The notes: a model not told the origin generated them from the letters alone. DNA of 64,000 nt from Paenibacillus sp. PvR098 (GCF_017833255.1 NZ_JAFIBU010000001.1:4169501-4233500), one strand, 5' to 3'; positions 24,628-34,141 are shown, counted from the first letter of the stretch. Made by a program: numbers and translations.

Positions 24628-24742
24628 TCGTATGGCTTGATTTAGACTTCATTACATTATCCCGTAAATATCGATGTTTCTATTAGGAGAATGATATAAT
24701 TAGAATATTCACTAATTTAGGAGTTCATGGGAGGTAGATGTC

Positions 24743-26176
24743 GTGCTGTATATTAATGGAGAATTCTGTAATGCCAGGTCCAATCAAACCTTTGACGTGA
24801 TCAACCCGGCGACGGGAGAAGTAGTAGAAACCGTTGCCAAAGGGGGCGCGGAGGACGCGCAAGCTGCCATTGACGCAGCTCAGGCCGCACTGCAGCCGTG
24901 GTCCCGCTTAACGGCGAAGGATCGCTACACGTTTTTGACCCGAACCGCGGGGATTCTCCGCAGCCGTACCGAACCGATTGCGGAGCTGATCACCCGCGAG
25001 ATGGGCAAACCGCTGGCGGAGGCGAGAGGCGAGATCGGTCTTGCGATCGACTATCTGGACTGGTACGCCGAAGAGGGTAAACGGATCTATGGAGATACCA
25101 TACCAGCCTCTGCTCCGAACAAGCGCATCTTCGTGCTGCGTCAGCCGGTCGGTGTGGTCGGGGCGATCACCCCGTGGAACTTCCCGATCGCGATGATCAC
25201 CCGCAAGCTGGCCCCGGCGCTGGCGGCAGGCTGCACGATCATCCTCAAGGCGGCGTCGGCTACACCGCTGGCCGCGATTGAGGTGTTCAAAGCGCTGCAT
25301 GAAGCCGGTGTGCCCAAGGGCGTAGCGAACCTAGTGAACGGTTCCGCCTCCGAAGTGGTGGGCACCCTGATGGCCAGCCCCGTGGTGCGCAAGATTACCT
25401 TCACCGGCTCAACCGAAGTCGGCAAAGAGCTCGTACGCCAGTCGGCCGACACAATGAAGAAAGTATCGATGGAACTCGGCGGACACGCCCCGCTTCTCGT
25501 ATTTGAGGATGCCGATCTGGAGAAAGCGGCAGAGGGAGCGATCGCCAGCAAGTTCCGCAACGCCGGTCAAACGTGTGTTTGTACGAACCGGATCTATGTG
25601 CAGAAGTCCGTGGTTGAGAAGTTTGCCTCCATTATGGCGGAGAAAGTAAAGAAGCTCGTCATTGGCAACGGCCTGAATGACGGCGTCAACATCGGTCCGT
25701 TGATCGACAAAGCGGCAATGGAAAAAGCGCAGGAGCATATCGACGATGCGGTGGAGAAGGGTGCCACCATCCTGGCGGGCGGCAGCAAGCTTATCGAAGG
25801 TGAACTGGCGGGCGGCTGCTTCTTCGCACCGACCGTGCTGCTTAACGCGACGCATGACATGAAGATTTCCTATGAAGAAACGTTCGGCCCGGTCGCGCCG
25901 ATCTTTACGTTTGAAACCGAGGAAGAAGCAATTCGCTATGCCAATGACACCGTCTATGGGCTGGCTTCCTACATTTATACCAAAGACGGCTCCCGCATGT
26001 TCCGGGTAGCCGAAGCGATGGAGTACGGCATCGTCGGCATCAATGACTCCCTGCCAACTGTAGCGCAAGCTCCGTTCGGCGGGATCAAGGAATCCGGCGT
26101 CGGACGCGAAGGCGGCAAGTACGGCATTGAAGATTATTTGGAGTATAAATTCCTGTCCCTCCAGTTGGACCTGTAA
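24743..26176 (+). CDS. NAD(P)-dependent aldehyde dehydrogenase (glycolaldehyde/succinate-semialdehyde type)
   Basis: The 477-residue protein is a standard ALDH of the GabD/AldA branch. It shows VGAITPWNFPIAMITRK, GSTEVGKELVRQS, MELGGHAPLLVFED and the catalytic NAGQTCVCTNRIYV. The GTG start follows GGGAGGT. Between an alcohol dehydrogenase and glycolate oxidase genes it fits oxidation of glycolaldehyde or lactaldehyde to the acid. GC content, above all at third positions, is clearly higher by eye than in the genes before it, as is also the case for the next two genes. Confidence 0.92.
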   Translation: MLYINGEFCNARSNQTFDVINPATGEVVETVAKGGAEDAQAAIDAAQAALQPWSRLTAKDRYTFLTRTAGILRSRTEPIAELITREMGKPLAEARGEIGLAIDYLDWYAEEGKRIYGDTIPASAPNKRIFVLRQPVGVVGAITPWNFPIAMITRKLAPALAAGCTIILKAASATPLAAIEVFKALHEAGVPKGVANLVNGSASEVVGTLMASPVVRKITFTGSTEVGKELVRQSADTMKKVSMELGGHAPLLVFEDADLEKAAEGAIASKFRNAGQTCVCTNRIYVQKSVVEKFASIMAEKVKKLVIGNGLNDGVNIGPLIDKAAMEKAQEHIDDAVEKGATILAGGSKLIEGELAGGCFFAPTVLLNATHDMKISYEETFGPVAPIFTFETEEEAIRYANDTVYGLASYIYTKDGSRMFRVAEAMEYGIVGINDSLPTVAQAPFGGIKESGVGREGGKYGIEDYLEYKFLSLQLDL

Positions 26177-26183
26177 AAGGATG

Positions 26184-27614
26184 ATGGCTGTGGCTTATAG
26201 AAAAATAGATTCCGACATCGTACGCCGGGTGCGTGCCATCATTCCTGAACCCAAACGCGTGATGACGGAGAAAGCGGATTTGGCCGGCTATTCCTTTGAC
26301 GGTTCGTTTGGGACCTATATGCCGGAGCTGGTCGTGCAGCCGAAAAGCACCGCCGAGGTGGCGTCCATCGTCAAGCTGGCCTATGAGGAAGTCATTCCGG
26401 TGTATCCTCGCGGCCAGTCGACCTCGCTTTCTGGAGGGCCGCTGCCGGTCGAAGGCGGCATTGTACTGGATCTGTCCCGGTGGGATCAGAAGCTGGAGGT
26501 CTACCCCGAGGATCTCATCGTGGTCGTTTCCCCGGGCGTATTGACCGGAAACATCCATGCGGCGGCGGAAAAGGTCGGGTTGATGTACCCGCCTGATCCG
26601 AGCAGCTCCGCGGTTTCGACGATCGGCGGCAATTTGGCCGAGAACTCCGGGGGGCCGCGCGGCTTGAAGTACGGTGTAACGAAAGATTATGTGCTGGGGC
26701 TGGAATTCGTCACGCCGCAGGGGGAGATTATCCGTACGGGCGGCCGCACGGTGAAGAATGTGACCGGCTATGACTTGACCAAGCTGATTGTCGGGTCGGA
26801 AGGGACGCTAGGCGTCATTACCGAAGCGACGCTGCAGCTGATTCCCAAGCCGCCGAAAACGGCGACGCTCCTGGCGATCTTCGATGATATCGTGACTTCC
26901 GGCGAAGCAATCTCGAAGGTGCTGACCTCGGGCATCCTGCCCTCCAAAATGGAGATCATGGACCAAGCCTCCATTCATGCGGTGGAAAACTACGAGCCGA
27001 GCGGGTTGCCTGTGGACGCCGAGGCGATCATCCTCATTGAGGTGGATGGCCACGCCCGCACGGTCGAGGAAGAGATCAAGGAAGCCGGGCGGATTTGCGA
27101 AGCCATCGGGGCCCGCGAGGTAAAGATCGCCAGCACGGCAGTGGAGGAGGCCAATTTGTGGAAAGCGCGCAAACTGGTGTCTCCGGCGATTACCCGGGTC
27201 AAGCCGACCAAGATTTCGGAGGACGCCACCGTTCCGCGCAGCCAGATCCCGGCGATGTTTGCCCGGTTGAAAACGATCCGCGAAAAATACAACGTCAACC
27301 TGGTTGTGTTCGGGCATGCCGGAGACGGGAATCTGCATCCGAACATTGTGGCCGACAAGCGGGACAAAGAAGAGATGAAGCGCGTCGAGCAGGCCGTGAC
27401 GGAGATATTTGAAACGGCGATCGAGCTGGGCGGCACGCTGTCCGGTGAGCACGGCATCGGCAACATGAAGGCGCCGTTCATGGAGATGGAGTTGGGGAAA
27501 GCAGGGCTTCAAATGATGAAGCTGATCAAGGACAGTTGGGATCCGAAGAATATTATGAATCCGGGCAAGATTTTTCCTGCTCCCGGGCAGCGGCTCAACT
27601 TAACGGAGGGGTAG
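26184..27614 (+). CDS. glcD: glycolate oxidase flavoprotein subunit GlcD-like
   Basis: The 476-residue FAD protein has the PCMH domain (YPRGQSTSLSGGPLPVEGG, GGNLAENSGGPRGLKYG, TGYDLTKLIVGSEGTLG) and the C-terminal oxidase domain with VFGHAGDGNLHPNI and LSGEHGIG. It oxidises glycolate (or D-lactate) at the membrane and passes electrons to GlcF. The start at 26184 was chosen because the ribosome binding site AAAAGG lies directly before the ATG pair at 26181/26184; the longer frame to 26127 would overlap the ALDH gene. A GTG at 26190 is also possible. Confidence 0.92.
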   Translation: MAVAYRKIDSDIVRRVRAIIPEPKRVMTEKADLAGYSFDGSFGTYMPELVVQPKSTAEVASIVKLAYEEVIPVYPRGQSTSLSGGPLPVEGGIVLDLSRWDQKLEVYPEDLIVVVSPGVLTGNIHAAAEKVGLMYPPDPSSSAVSTIGGNLAENSGGPRGLKYGVTKDYVLGLEFVTPQGEIIRTGGRTVKNVTGYDLTKLIVGSEGTLGVITEATLQLIPKPPKTATLLAIFDDIVTSGEAISKVLTSGILPSKMEIMDQASIHAVENYEPSGLPVDAEAIILIEVDGHARTVEEEIKEAGRICEAIGAREVKIASTAVEEANLWKARKLVSPAITRVKPTKISEDATVPRSQIPAMFARLKTIREKYNVNLVVFGHAGDGNLHPNIVADKRDKEEMKRVEQAVTEIFETAIELGGTLSGEHGIGNMKAPFMEMELGKAGLQMMKLIKDSWDPKNIMNPGKIFPAPGQRLNLTEG

Positions 27615-27620
27615 CAGCCG

Positions 27621-28913
27621 ATGAACCGAAACAAAGAATTGCCTTACGACGAAACGATCCAATGTGTGCAATGCGGCTACTGCTTACCGGCCTGCCCTAC
27701 CTACGTGACCATGGAACGGGAAACCCATTCGCCGCGCGGCCGGATCAATTTGGTGAAGATGGCGGCGGAGGGACATCTGTCGCTCAGTGAACTGGAGGGG
27801 CCGATCGATCTGTGTCTGGGCTGCCGCGCCTGCGAAACGGCGTGTCCGTCGGGTGTGGAATACGGCAAAATTCTGGAAGGGGCGCGGGAGGCGCTGGCGG
27901 AGCATAAGGCTAAGCGGACCTCCAAGCCGCTGGGCAAGCTGCAGGACGCCATGTTTCAGGACGTCTTTCCCGACTCGAAGAAGCTCAAGGTCGCAGCCGA
28001 TATGATCTGGCTGTACCAAAAGAGCGGTCTGCAGAAGGTGGCGCACAAAAGCAAGCTGACGCGGATCCTGCCGAAAAACCTGTGGGCCTTTGAGGAAGTA
28101 CTGCCGCAGGTGACTTCTCCCGCAGCAAGGCGCAATCGTCCGCGTCTCTTCGAGCCACCGAAGGGAACCCAGCCGAAGTGGAAAGTAGCTTTTTTCACCG
28201 GATGCATCATGGATGCAATGTTCGAGAAGATTAATCGTCTGTCGATGGAACTTCTGGCGTTGGGGGGCTGCGAGGTGCAGGTGATCGCCGAGCAGACCTG
28301 CTGCGGGGCGCTTCACGCGCATGCCGGACGCAAGGACGATACAATGATGCTGGCGAAGCAGAACATCGAGGCGTTTGAACGGCTGGACGTGGATTTCATC
28401 ATCAATAATGCGGGCGGCTGCGGCGCGATGCTGGTGGAATACGATCATCTGTTCCATGGAGATCCACAGTGGGAGGCGCGGGCCAAGGCGTTCGTGGCCA
28501 AAACCCGCGATATTACCCAGGTGCTGGCTGTATGCGAGCTGCCTCTCTCCAAACCGATGGACGAGATCGTCACCTACCAGCATTCCTGCCACATGACCAA
28601 CGTGCAGAAGGTGGTCAAGGAACCACTGGAGCTGATCAAGCAGATTCCGGGGATCTCATATAAGGAAATGGCCAACCCGAATATGTGCTGCGGGTCGGCT
28701 GGAATATATAATGTAGTCCATTACGAGGAATCGATGGAAATCCTGGGCGTCAAGATGGAGACGGTCAAGACGACCCAGGCGACGACGATCGTCACCACGA
28801 ATCCCGGCTGTCTGCTGCAGATGAAGCTGGGTGTGCAGAAGGAAGGCATGTCCGACAAGGTTCGAACGGTTCACCTCGTTGAGCTGCTGGCCGAAACCTG
28901 CGGTATTTCATAA
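27621..28913 (+). CDS. glcF: glycolate oxidase iron-sulfur subunit GlcF-like
   Basis: The 430-residue protein has two 4Fe-4S motifs near the N terminus (CVQCGYCLPACPTY and CLGCRACETACPSG) and two CCG domains (TCCGALHAHAG, SCHMTN, MCCGSAGIYN). It takes electrons from GlcD and hands them to the quinone pool. It starts behind GGAGGGG in the last bases of glcD. No separate glcE is present, as in other Bacillota, where GlcD and GlcF suffice. Confidence 0.93.
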   Translation: MNRNKELPYDETIQCVQCGYCLPACPTYVTMERETHSPRGRINLVKMAAEGHLSLSELEGPIDLCLGCRACETACPSGVEYGKILEGAREALAEHKAKRTSKPLGKLQDAMFQDVFPDSKKLKVAADMIWLYQKSGLQKVAHKSKLTRILPKNLWAFEEVLPQVTSPAARRNRPRLFEPPKGTQPKWKVAFFTGCIMDAMFEKINRLSMELLALGGCEVQVIAEQTCCGALHAHAGRKDDTMMLAKQNIEAFERLDVDFIINNAGGCGAMLVEYDHLFHGDPQWEARAKAFVAKTRDITQVLAVCELPLSKPMDEIVTYQHSCHMTNVQKVVKEPLELIKQIPGISYKEMANPNMCCGSAGIYNVVHYEESMEILGVKMETVKTTQATTIVTTNPGCLLQMKLGVQKEGMSDKVRTVHLVELLAETCGIS

Positions 28914-28920
28914 TCATAAC

Positions 28921-28962
28921 AAGGGGCTGTCCCATCATCATTCTAACTGAGGGGCAGCCCTT
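28921..28962 (+). terminator. hairpin after glcF
   Basis: AAGGGGCTG..CCC pairs with GGG..CAGCCCTT around a loop of 17 bases. The T tract is weak, so it is a terminator or a 3'-end stabiliser of the glc transcript. Confidence 0.6.
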
Positions 28963-29022
28963 ACTATATGGAAGTCCCGTCGACATGGAATCTGTAAACG
29001 GAAATTTGATGCCGAACATGTA

Positions 29023-29568
29023 TTATTTTTCAAACACATAGAGCTTACCATTGTCGGGAATTTTATATCGGGGTCCATGGAATCCTCTTCTCATCAGTTC
29101 CTTTCTCATACTCATCATTAAGCCGGCATGACTTACAATGAGAACGTTCTCCTGACTTTGAAACACAACCTCATCCAAAAATAGCTTGACCCGCGTTTCT
29201 GCATGCTTCAAATCCAAGCGGGTTTGACGATTGGCGATCCATGAAACACGGATAAGAATGGCCCACCATAAGAACGGAAGCTTCATTCTTAGCTTAAAAC
29301 GAGGGGCAGGTATTTCCCTCAGCTCCGGAAAGGAATCAACTTGTCCATCATATATCGTTTTAGCCGTAAACAACGCTCGGGATAAGTCGCTTGAAAAGCA
29401 GCGGCTCCATTCGATGCCGGCAAGATCTGTTTGCCCTTTTTCAACTTGTGCTTCATCATACTCTTTAAACCATTGCATCACCTCATCTGTCGAGACGAGC
29501 CTGTTCGCGGGGTAATCTTTCTTCACTTTAAAATGCCTTACTAATCCGATTTTCATCTTTATAAACAC
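29023..29568 (-). CDS. histidine phosphatase family protein (phosphoglycerate mutase-like)
   Basis: The 181-residue protein belongs to the branch-1 histidine phosphatases, but the usual RHG motif at the start is replaced by KIGLVRHFKVKKDYPA (H-F rather than H-G). It keeps SSDLSRALFTAKTIYD and VLIVSHAGLMMSM with the second catalytic His. It could be a phosphatase of unknown substrate; the altered first motif is seen in some SixA-like and uncharacterised members. It is a single gene between the glc operon and the next promoter region. Confidence 0.82.
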   Translation of the reverse strand: MFIKMKIGLVRHFKVKKDYPANRLVSTDEVMQWFKEYDEAQVEKGQTDLAGIEWSRCFSSDLSRALFTAKTIYDGQVDSFPELREIPAPRFKLRMKLPFLWWAILIRVSWIANRQTRLDLKHAETRVKLFLDEVVFQSQENVLIVSHAGLMMSMRKELMRRGFHGPRYKIPDNGKLYVFEK

Positions 29569-29795
29569 CCTCTCAAGCTACAATATAACCCTATATAACT
29601 TATACTGTCTATATCGTAATTAACAAGAAAAAGGGTCTAGTGAGCCCATTTACTTTTCATGATAGAATTGCTATCCTTTTTTCCAAGGAGGAGGCTACAT
29701 AATAGGATGTAGGGCGGGGTATCTTACCTATTGTCCAGTATTTTGGTAAAAAATGCTTTATGATTACTTTGCATATGGAAGGAAATTATGAGCAA

Positions 29796-30743
29796 ATGAA
29801 TGATTTTGGTCAGCATCAAGGCTATAGACGCATGTTTAAAGAGCACCATTTAACGTTAGGCCTGTTTTTTCCTTTGGAGTCGTATGAAGGAAGTATTCCT
29901 CTGATGAATCTGGAGGAACAGGTCAAGCTGGCAAAGAAAGCGGAGCAATTGAATTTTGGTTCATTATTCGTGCGTGATGTTCCATTATATGACCTCAACT
30001 TTGGAGATGTAGGACAAATATACGATCCATGGGTATATCTCGGTTATCTCGCGGCCCATACGGAAAAGATTTCACTTGCCACGGGCAGCATCATCGTAAC
30101 CCTACGGCATCCTTTACATGTTGCTAAAGCCGCTGCTTCCATCGACAAAATATCCGGCGGACGACTGGTACTTGGGGCTGCCACAGGGGATCGGCCTATA
30201 GAATTTCCGAGTTTTTCAGTTAATTTTGACCAAAGAGGGGAATTATTTCGAGAAGCATTATCGGTTATTAAGAACGTATGGAAACAGGATTTTCCTGTCA
30301 TCCAATCTCCTGGGGTTCATATGGTCAGTGGTGATCTTTTACCGAAGCCGGATTTACGCGATATTCCGGTTCTCGTAACCGGGCATAGCGGCCAGTCGAT
30401 GGAATGGATTGCGGAGAACGCAGATGGATGGCTGTATTACCCTCGTAATCTGTTTTATCAAACGAGTCTGATTCGAGATTGGCGTGCTCATCTGGACGGA
30501 TTCAAGCCGTTTGCTCAGTCCCTATATATTGATTTGGCTGAGGATCCGGATGAAGCGGCGAGTAGTATCCATTTAGGGTTTAGAATCGGACGCAAAGGCC
30601 TGATCCGATATATTGAGAATTTGAAAGCTGCCGGTGTGAATCATGTGATATTCAATTTGAAATATGGAAAGCGTCCTGCAGCTGAAGTCATCGACGAGTT
30701 AGGCGAGGAAGTCGTGCCGTTATTCCCTGCCGCAGATCGCTAG
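29796..30743 (+). CDS. LLM-class flavin-dependent oxidoreductase (luciferase-like)
   Basis: The 315-residue protein is a TIM-barrel FMN or F420 monooxygenase-type enzyme, with HLTLGLFFPLESYEGS, FVRDVPLYDLNFGDVG, TGSIIVTLRHPLHVAKAA and SGGRLVLGAATGDRP. The ATG at 29796 follows GGAAGGA; upstream ATGs at 29760 and 29775 are in the same frame but less well placed. No partner reductase is nearby. The substrate is unknown. Confidence 0.88.
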   Translation: MNDFGQHQGYRRMFKEHHLTLGLFFPLESYEGSIPLMNLEEQVKLAKKAEQLNFGSLFVRDVPLYDLNFGDVGQIYDPWVYLGYLAAHTEKISLATGSIIVTLRHPLHVAKAAASIDKISGGRLVLGAATGDRPIEFPSFSVNFDQRGELFREALSVIKNVWKQDFPVIQSPGVHMVSGDLLPKPDLRDIPVLVTGHSGQSMEWIAENADGWLYYPRNLFYQTSLIRDWRAHLDGFKPFAQSLYIDLAEDPDEAASSIHLGFRIGRKGLIRYIENLKAAGVNHVIFNLKYGKRPAAEVIDELGEEVVPLFPAADR

Positions 30744-30784
30744 AGTAGAAGCACATTTTTCAATAATACATTTGGAGGTATGTC

Positions 30785-30988
30785 ATGTTTGTGGTGAAAC
30801 TGTATGATCAGTCGGCGGCTTGTCTGCACATTGGTCGTTTTGATGATCTGGCGTCATCGGAAAAAGCAGCAAAAAAGGGATTAAATTATAGCAAAATAGC
30901 GATCATCTATGAAGGAGAAATGCCTGTTAAGCTATATGATCAAGGCGATTATAAAGACGGTTTTCCTTTAGGGGTTGGAAGTTATTAA
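30785..30988 (+). CDS. small hypothetical protein
   Basis: A 67-residue protein behind TTTGGAGGT. It holds a repeated VKLYDQ (residues 4-9 and near 48), with charged and aromatic residues and no membrane segment. It follows the LLM gene by 41 bases and is followed by a terminator, so it is the last gene of that unit. I do not recognise it. Confidence 0.6.
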   Translation: MFVVKLYDQSAACLHIGRFDDLASSEKAAKKGLNYSKIAIIYEGEMPVKLYDQGDYKDGFPLGVGSY

Positions 30989-31005
30989 GCGAAAAACGAT
31001 TGCAA

Positions 31006-31056
31006 TAAAAACCAAGGTGAAGCCAGGGTTATATTCCTGAAATCCTTTGGTTTTTT
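31006..31056 (+). terminator. terminator before the aromatic-acid cluster
   Basis: AAACCAAGG and CCTTTGGTTT pair (with one bulge) and run into a T tract. Confidence 0.7.
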
Positions 31057-31329
31057 AAATCCATCCACGTCCGGAAAGGAGGGAAAACCGGAGGTGAAGA
31101 AGAAATAACTAAACCATCTGATGATTTCTCAACAATCTCTAACGATATAGTAGAATCGATTACATAATATATATTATGATAATATAACGTTTGGAAATAA
31201 AACGCAATATCATTTTGTGAATGAATGAGGCTCAGCGAGTAGTTAGCGTCTACGGGAAGAAATACGCAGGATTCACGGTAAAATCACAGTTTGAAACCTA
31301 TTTTGAAAGCGATTTCAAATGAGATTATG

Positions 31330-31536
31330 TTTCGTAATTACTATACGAACTATAATCTGACGATAAAAAAACATAATATTAGTGTAAAATTAAGTATTAT
31401 AAAGAATATGAGTGATTTTATTGGGATTTTAGGCGAAAATGAACCAAATCTAAATTTGATAATTTTCAAACAATTTTGTAAATTATGTCTTGTGTACGTA
31501 AGTTTAAAAAACGTAATACAGAGGAGGATTATAAAC
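31330..31536 (+). promoter_or_regulatory. upstream region of the first enoyl-CoA hydratase
   Basis: The gap 30989-31536 is AT-rich. It contains the dyad TTCGTA-N7-TACGAA around 31331 and a candidate promoter: TTGATA (31456) and TAAATT (31479) with 17 bases between. Directly before the ribosome binding site lies AAAAAACGTAAT (31506-31517), the same string that stands before paaA at about 44588-44599. The open frame upstream of 31537 is not part of the gene. Confidence 0.45.
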
Positions 31537-32337
31537 ATGACATCCGTAACTGTGAACAAAGAAAGCGCACTGACACTCAAAAAAGAAAATGGGATCGCAG
31601 AAATTCATCTGCACGTCAACAAAACGAACTCCTACAGCCTAGACTTCTATAAAGAGCTAAATGCGGCAATCGATGATATTCGTTTTGATTCTTCGATCAA
31701 AGTTGCCATTCTCATGAGCGATGTGCCGAAGTTCTTCTCTGCAGGTGCTGACATCAACTTCCTGAAGGCGGCTGAGCCTCGCTTCAAAACGCAATTCTGT
31801 TTGTTCTGTAACGAGACATTGGATAAAATGGCCCGCTCCCCGCAAATTTTTATTGCTTGTCTCGAGGGACATACGGTTGGCGGCGGTCTGGAGATGGCGC
31901 TTGGCTGCGACCTTCGATTCATGGGAGATCAAGCAGGCAAAATCGGCCTTCCTGAAATTACACTCGGAGTGCTCGCCGGAACCGGCGGAACACAGCGCTT
32001 GGCTCGTCTGATCGGTTTCTCCCGCGCGCTGGACATGAATATCACCGGCAAAACGATTACACCTCAGGAAGCGCTCGAAATTGGCCTGGTCAATGATGTG
32101 TTCCCGCAGGAACAAACACGTGAAAAAGTGCTTGAATATGCCAGAAATATCGTCAACAGCGCATCCTACTCGGCTTCGAACATCAAGCTTTCCATCATGA
32201 ACGGTAAAGAGATGCCGCTCAACGTGGCGATTCGATATGAAGGCGAGCTGCAGAATCTGCTTTTCCGTTCTGAAGATGCTAAAGAAGGTTTAAGCGCTTT
32301 CTTGGAAAAACGTAATCCGGACTGGAAAGGTCTGTAA
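31537..32337 (+). CDS. enoyl-CoA hydratase/isomerase, copy 1
   Basis: The protein has 266 residues and is a crotonase-fold hydratase: FSAGADINFLK (first oxyanion region) and CLEGHTVGGGLEMALGCD, with the catalytic Glu region PEITLGVLAGTGGTQRL. It hydrates or isomerises unsaturated acyl-CoAs in beta-oxidation-type ring-product breakdown. The ATG at 31537 follows AGAGGAGG; the frame is open back to 31291 but unsupported. It is about 95% identical to the product of 51254-52033, with about 14 differences, and stands alone before the CoA ligase. Confidence 0.92.
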   Translation: MTSVTVNKESALTLKKENGIAEIHLHVNKTNSYSLDFYKELNAAIDDIRFDSSIKVAILMSDVPKFFSAGADINFLKAAEPRFKTQFCLFCNETLDKMARSPQIFIACLEGHTVGGGLEMALGCDLRFMGDQAGKIGLPEITLGVLAGTGGTQRLARLIGFSRALDMNITGKTITPQEALEIGLVNDVFPQEQTREKVLEYARNIVNSASYSASNIKLSIMNGKEMPLNVAIRYEGELQNLLFRSEDAKEGLSAFLEKRNPDWKGL

Positions 32338-32379
32338 TTTGTAAAACCGCTGTTATTCATAAGGCTGGGAACTATAGAG

Positions 32380-32418
32380 ACGACGATATCCGCTGCAGCT
32401 ATTTGCTGATATTGTCGT
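32380..32418 (+). terminator. hairpin after enoyl-CoA hydratase copy 1
   Basis: ACGACGATATC pairs with GATATTGTCGT around 17 bases. It lacks a strong T tract, so partial termination or mRNA end protection is likely. Confidence 0.5.
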
Positions 32419-32471
32419 TATTCCTTCAATCATGCGTTGAGTAACCCTGAATAAGAAGGTGTGATGTAACG

Positions 32472-34034
32472 ATGGAATTGCGTGGAGTCGGTTCTTGCTA
32501 TAACGCGGCTACCCGTTTTATCGATGACAATGTGAGCAATGGATTAGGTGACAAGGTAGCCGTTTATTATAAGGATCAGTACATGACCTACAAGCAGCTG
32601 CAGGATTCTGTTAATAAAGCAGGAAATGGGTTCAGAGAGCTTTCGGTCGAAATGGAGAATCGTGTGTTATTAGTATGCCATGATACTCCAGAGATTATCG
32701 CCGCATTCTATGGCGCAATTAAGATCGGAGCGGTTCCTATTCCGGTAAACACGATCATGTCGGCTGCCGATTATGAGTATTTTTTAAATAACAGCAGAGC
32801 GAAGGTGCTTGTGATTCATGAGGATCTTTGGCACAATATCCGCAGCTTGCGGGACCGGTTTATTTATCTGAAGCATGTCGTTGTGATTCATGACAGCGCT
32901 GTCAACGATACCGGCGTGATTGATTATCATGAGTGGATCCAGGCGGCTTCCCCTCAGTTGGAAGCAGTCCAAACGGGGCCAAGCGATTCGGCATTCTGGC
33001 TTTATAGCTCAGGAAGTACGGGGAAGCCTAAAGGCGTAATCCATTTGCAGCATGATATGGAGTGCGCATATGATGCCTACGCCAAACAGGTTCTCCAAAT
33101 CAGGGAAGACGACATTACGTTTTCGGCTTCAAAGCTCTTTTTTGCCTACGGTTTAGGCAATGGGATGTATTTTCCGTTCGGTGCGGGAGCGTCGACCGTA
33201 TTATTGCGTGAGCGTCCGAAACCGGAGACGGTGCTGGAAACCATTGAGAAGTATAAGCCGACCATCTTTTTTGGAGTACCTACGCTGTACGGCTCAATGA
33301 TTGATTTGATCGAGCGTTCCGGCCAAACGTACGATCTGTCTTCTCTCAGGCTTTGCGTATCTGCAGGCGAAGCTTTACCAGCCCAATTCATTCAAAAGTG
33401 GAAGCAGTTGTTCGGAGTCGATATTCTTGACGGGATCGGATCTACAGAAGCGCTCCATATCTATATTTCCAATAGGGCAGGAGATATACGGGATGGAAGC
33501 ACGGGCAAAATCGTTCCCGGTTATGAGGCCAAAATTGTGAATGAACTGGGTATGCCTTTACCTGCGGGTGAAACGGGCGATCTCCTTATTAAAGGGGAAA
33601 GTATCTCAAGCGCGTATTGGAACCTTCACGAGGAAAATTTGAAAAAATTTAACGGAGAATGGTTTCATACCGGTGATAAGTATTACATGGATGAAGAGGG
33701 CTACTTTTGGTACTGCGGACGTTCCGATGACATGATTAAAGTCGGCGGCATCTGGGTATCCCCTATCGAAGTTGAAAATGCTTTAATCCGTCATGAAGCG
33801 GTGCTGGAGGTCGCCGTGGTCGGCGCGAAGCTGGATAGCAACTTAGTTCAGCCCAAAGCTTATGTGGTGTTAAAAGCAGGGGTGGCCCCGTCGGACAGCT
33901 TAAAGCATGATCTGAAGGAGTTTTTGAAAAAAGAACTGGCTCCCTACAAATATCCAAGAATGGTTGAGTTCATCGATGAACTGCCTAAGACGGCATCCGG
34001 GAAAATCCAGCGATTCAAGCTTAGAATCAGCTAG
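32472..34034 (+). CDS. benzoate-CoA ligase family acyl-CoA synthetase
   Basis: The 520-residue AMP-forming ligase shows the P-loop YSSGSTGKPKGVIHLQHDM, GIGSTEALHIYISN, WFHTGDKYYMDEEGYFWYCGR and the C-terminal lysine motif PKTASGKIQRFKLR. The GSTE-LHIY-SN string and overall pattern are those of benzoate/aryl-carboxylate ligases and not of PaaK-type phenylacetate ligases, which are shorter and lack these motifs. It would activate an aromatic or cyclic carboxylate with ATP and CoA. It starts behind AAGGTGTGATG. Confidence 0.9.
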   Translation: MELRGVGSCYNAATRFIDDNVSNGLGDKVAVYYKDQYMTYKQLQDSVNKAGNGFRELSVEMENRVLLVCHDTPEIIAAFYGAIKIGAVPIPVNTIMSAADYEYFLNNSRAKVLVIHEDLWHNIRSLRDRFIYLKHVVVIHDSAVNDTGVIDYHEWIQAASPQLEAVQTGPSDSAFWLYSSGSTGKPKGVIHLQHDMECAYDAYAKQVLQIREDDITFSASKLFFAYGLGNGMYFPFGAGASTVLLRERPKPETVLETIEKYKPTIFFGVPTLYGSMIDLIERSGQTYDLSSLRLCVSAGEALPAQFIQKWKQLFGVDILDGIGSTEALHIYISNRAGDIRDGSTGKIVPGYEAKIVNELGMPLPAGETGDLLIKGESISSAYWNLHEENLKKFNGEWFHTGDKYYMDEEGYFWYCGRSDDMIKVGGIWVSPIEVENALIRHEAVLEVAVVGAKLDSNLVQPKAYVVLKAGVAPSDSLKHDLKEFLKKELAPYKYPRMVEFIDELPKTASGKIQRFKLRIS

Positions 34035-34141
34035 ATAAAGAATCCGGCCGCGACCGCTGTAATCTTGATATTTTCTGGAAACTGGCATAATCTAGTATCA
34101 GTGATTAACTATATAAACTATAGAAGGAGAACGGAAAAAGC

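Noticed and set aside
27684-28592. Long minus-strand frame of 302 codons over glcF
   Set aside because: It is a shadow frame caused by the high GC of glcF; it shows no family motif.
28921-28962. Hairpin after glcF as the end of an insertion sequence
   Set aside because: No transposase or second end with target duplication is nearby; a terminator or 3' stabiliser is simpler.
29023-29568. Calling the histidine phosphatase a phosphoglycerate mutase
   Set aside because: The first motif is RHF and not RHG, and the protein is too short for a glycolytic mutase.
31291-31536. N-terminal extension of the first hydratase
   Set aside because: The codons are AT-rich and random, and cover the promoter region; the ATG at 31537 has a strong binding site and matches the second copy.
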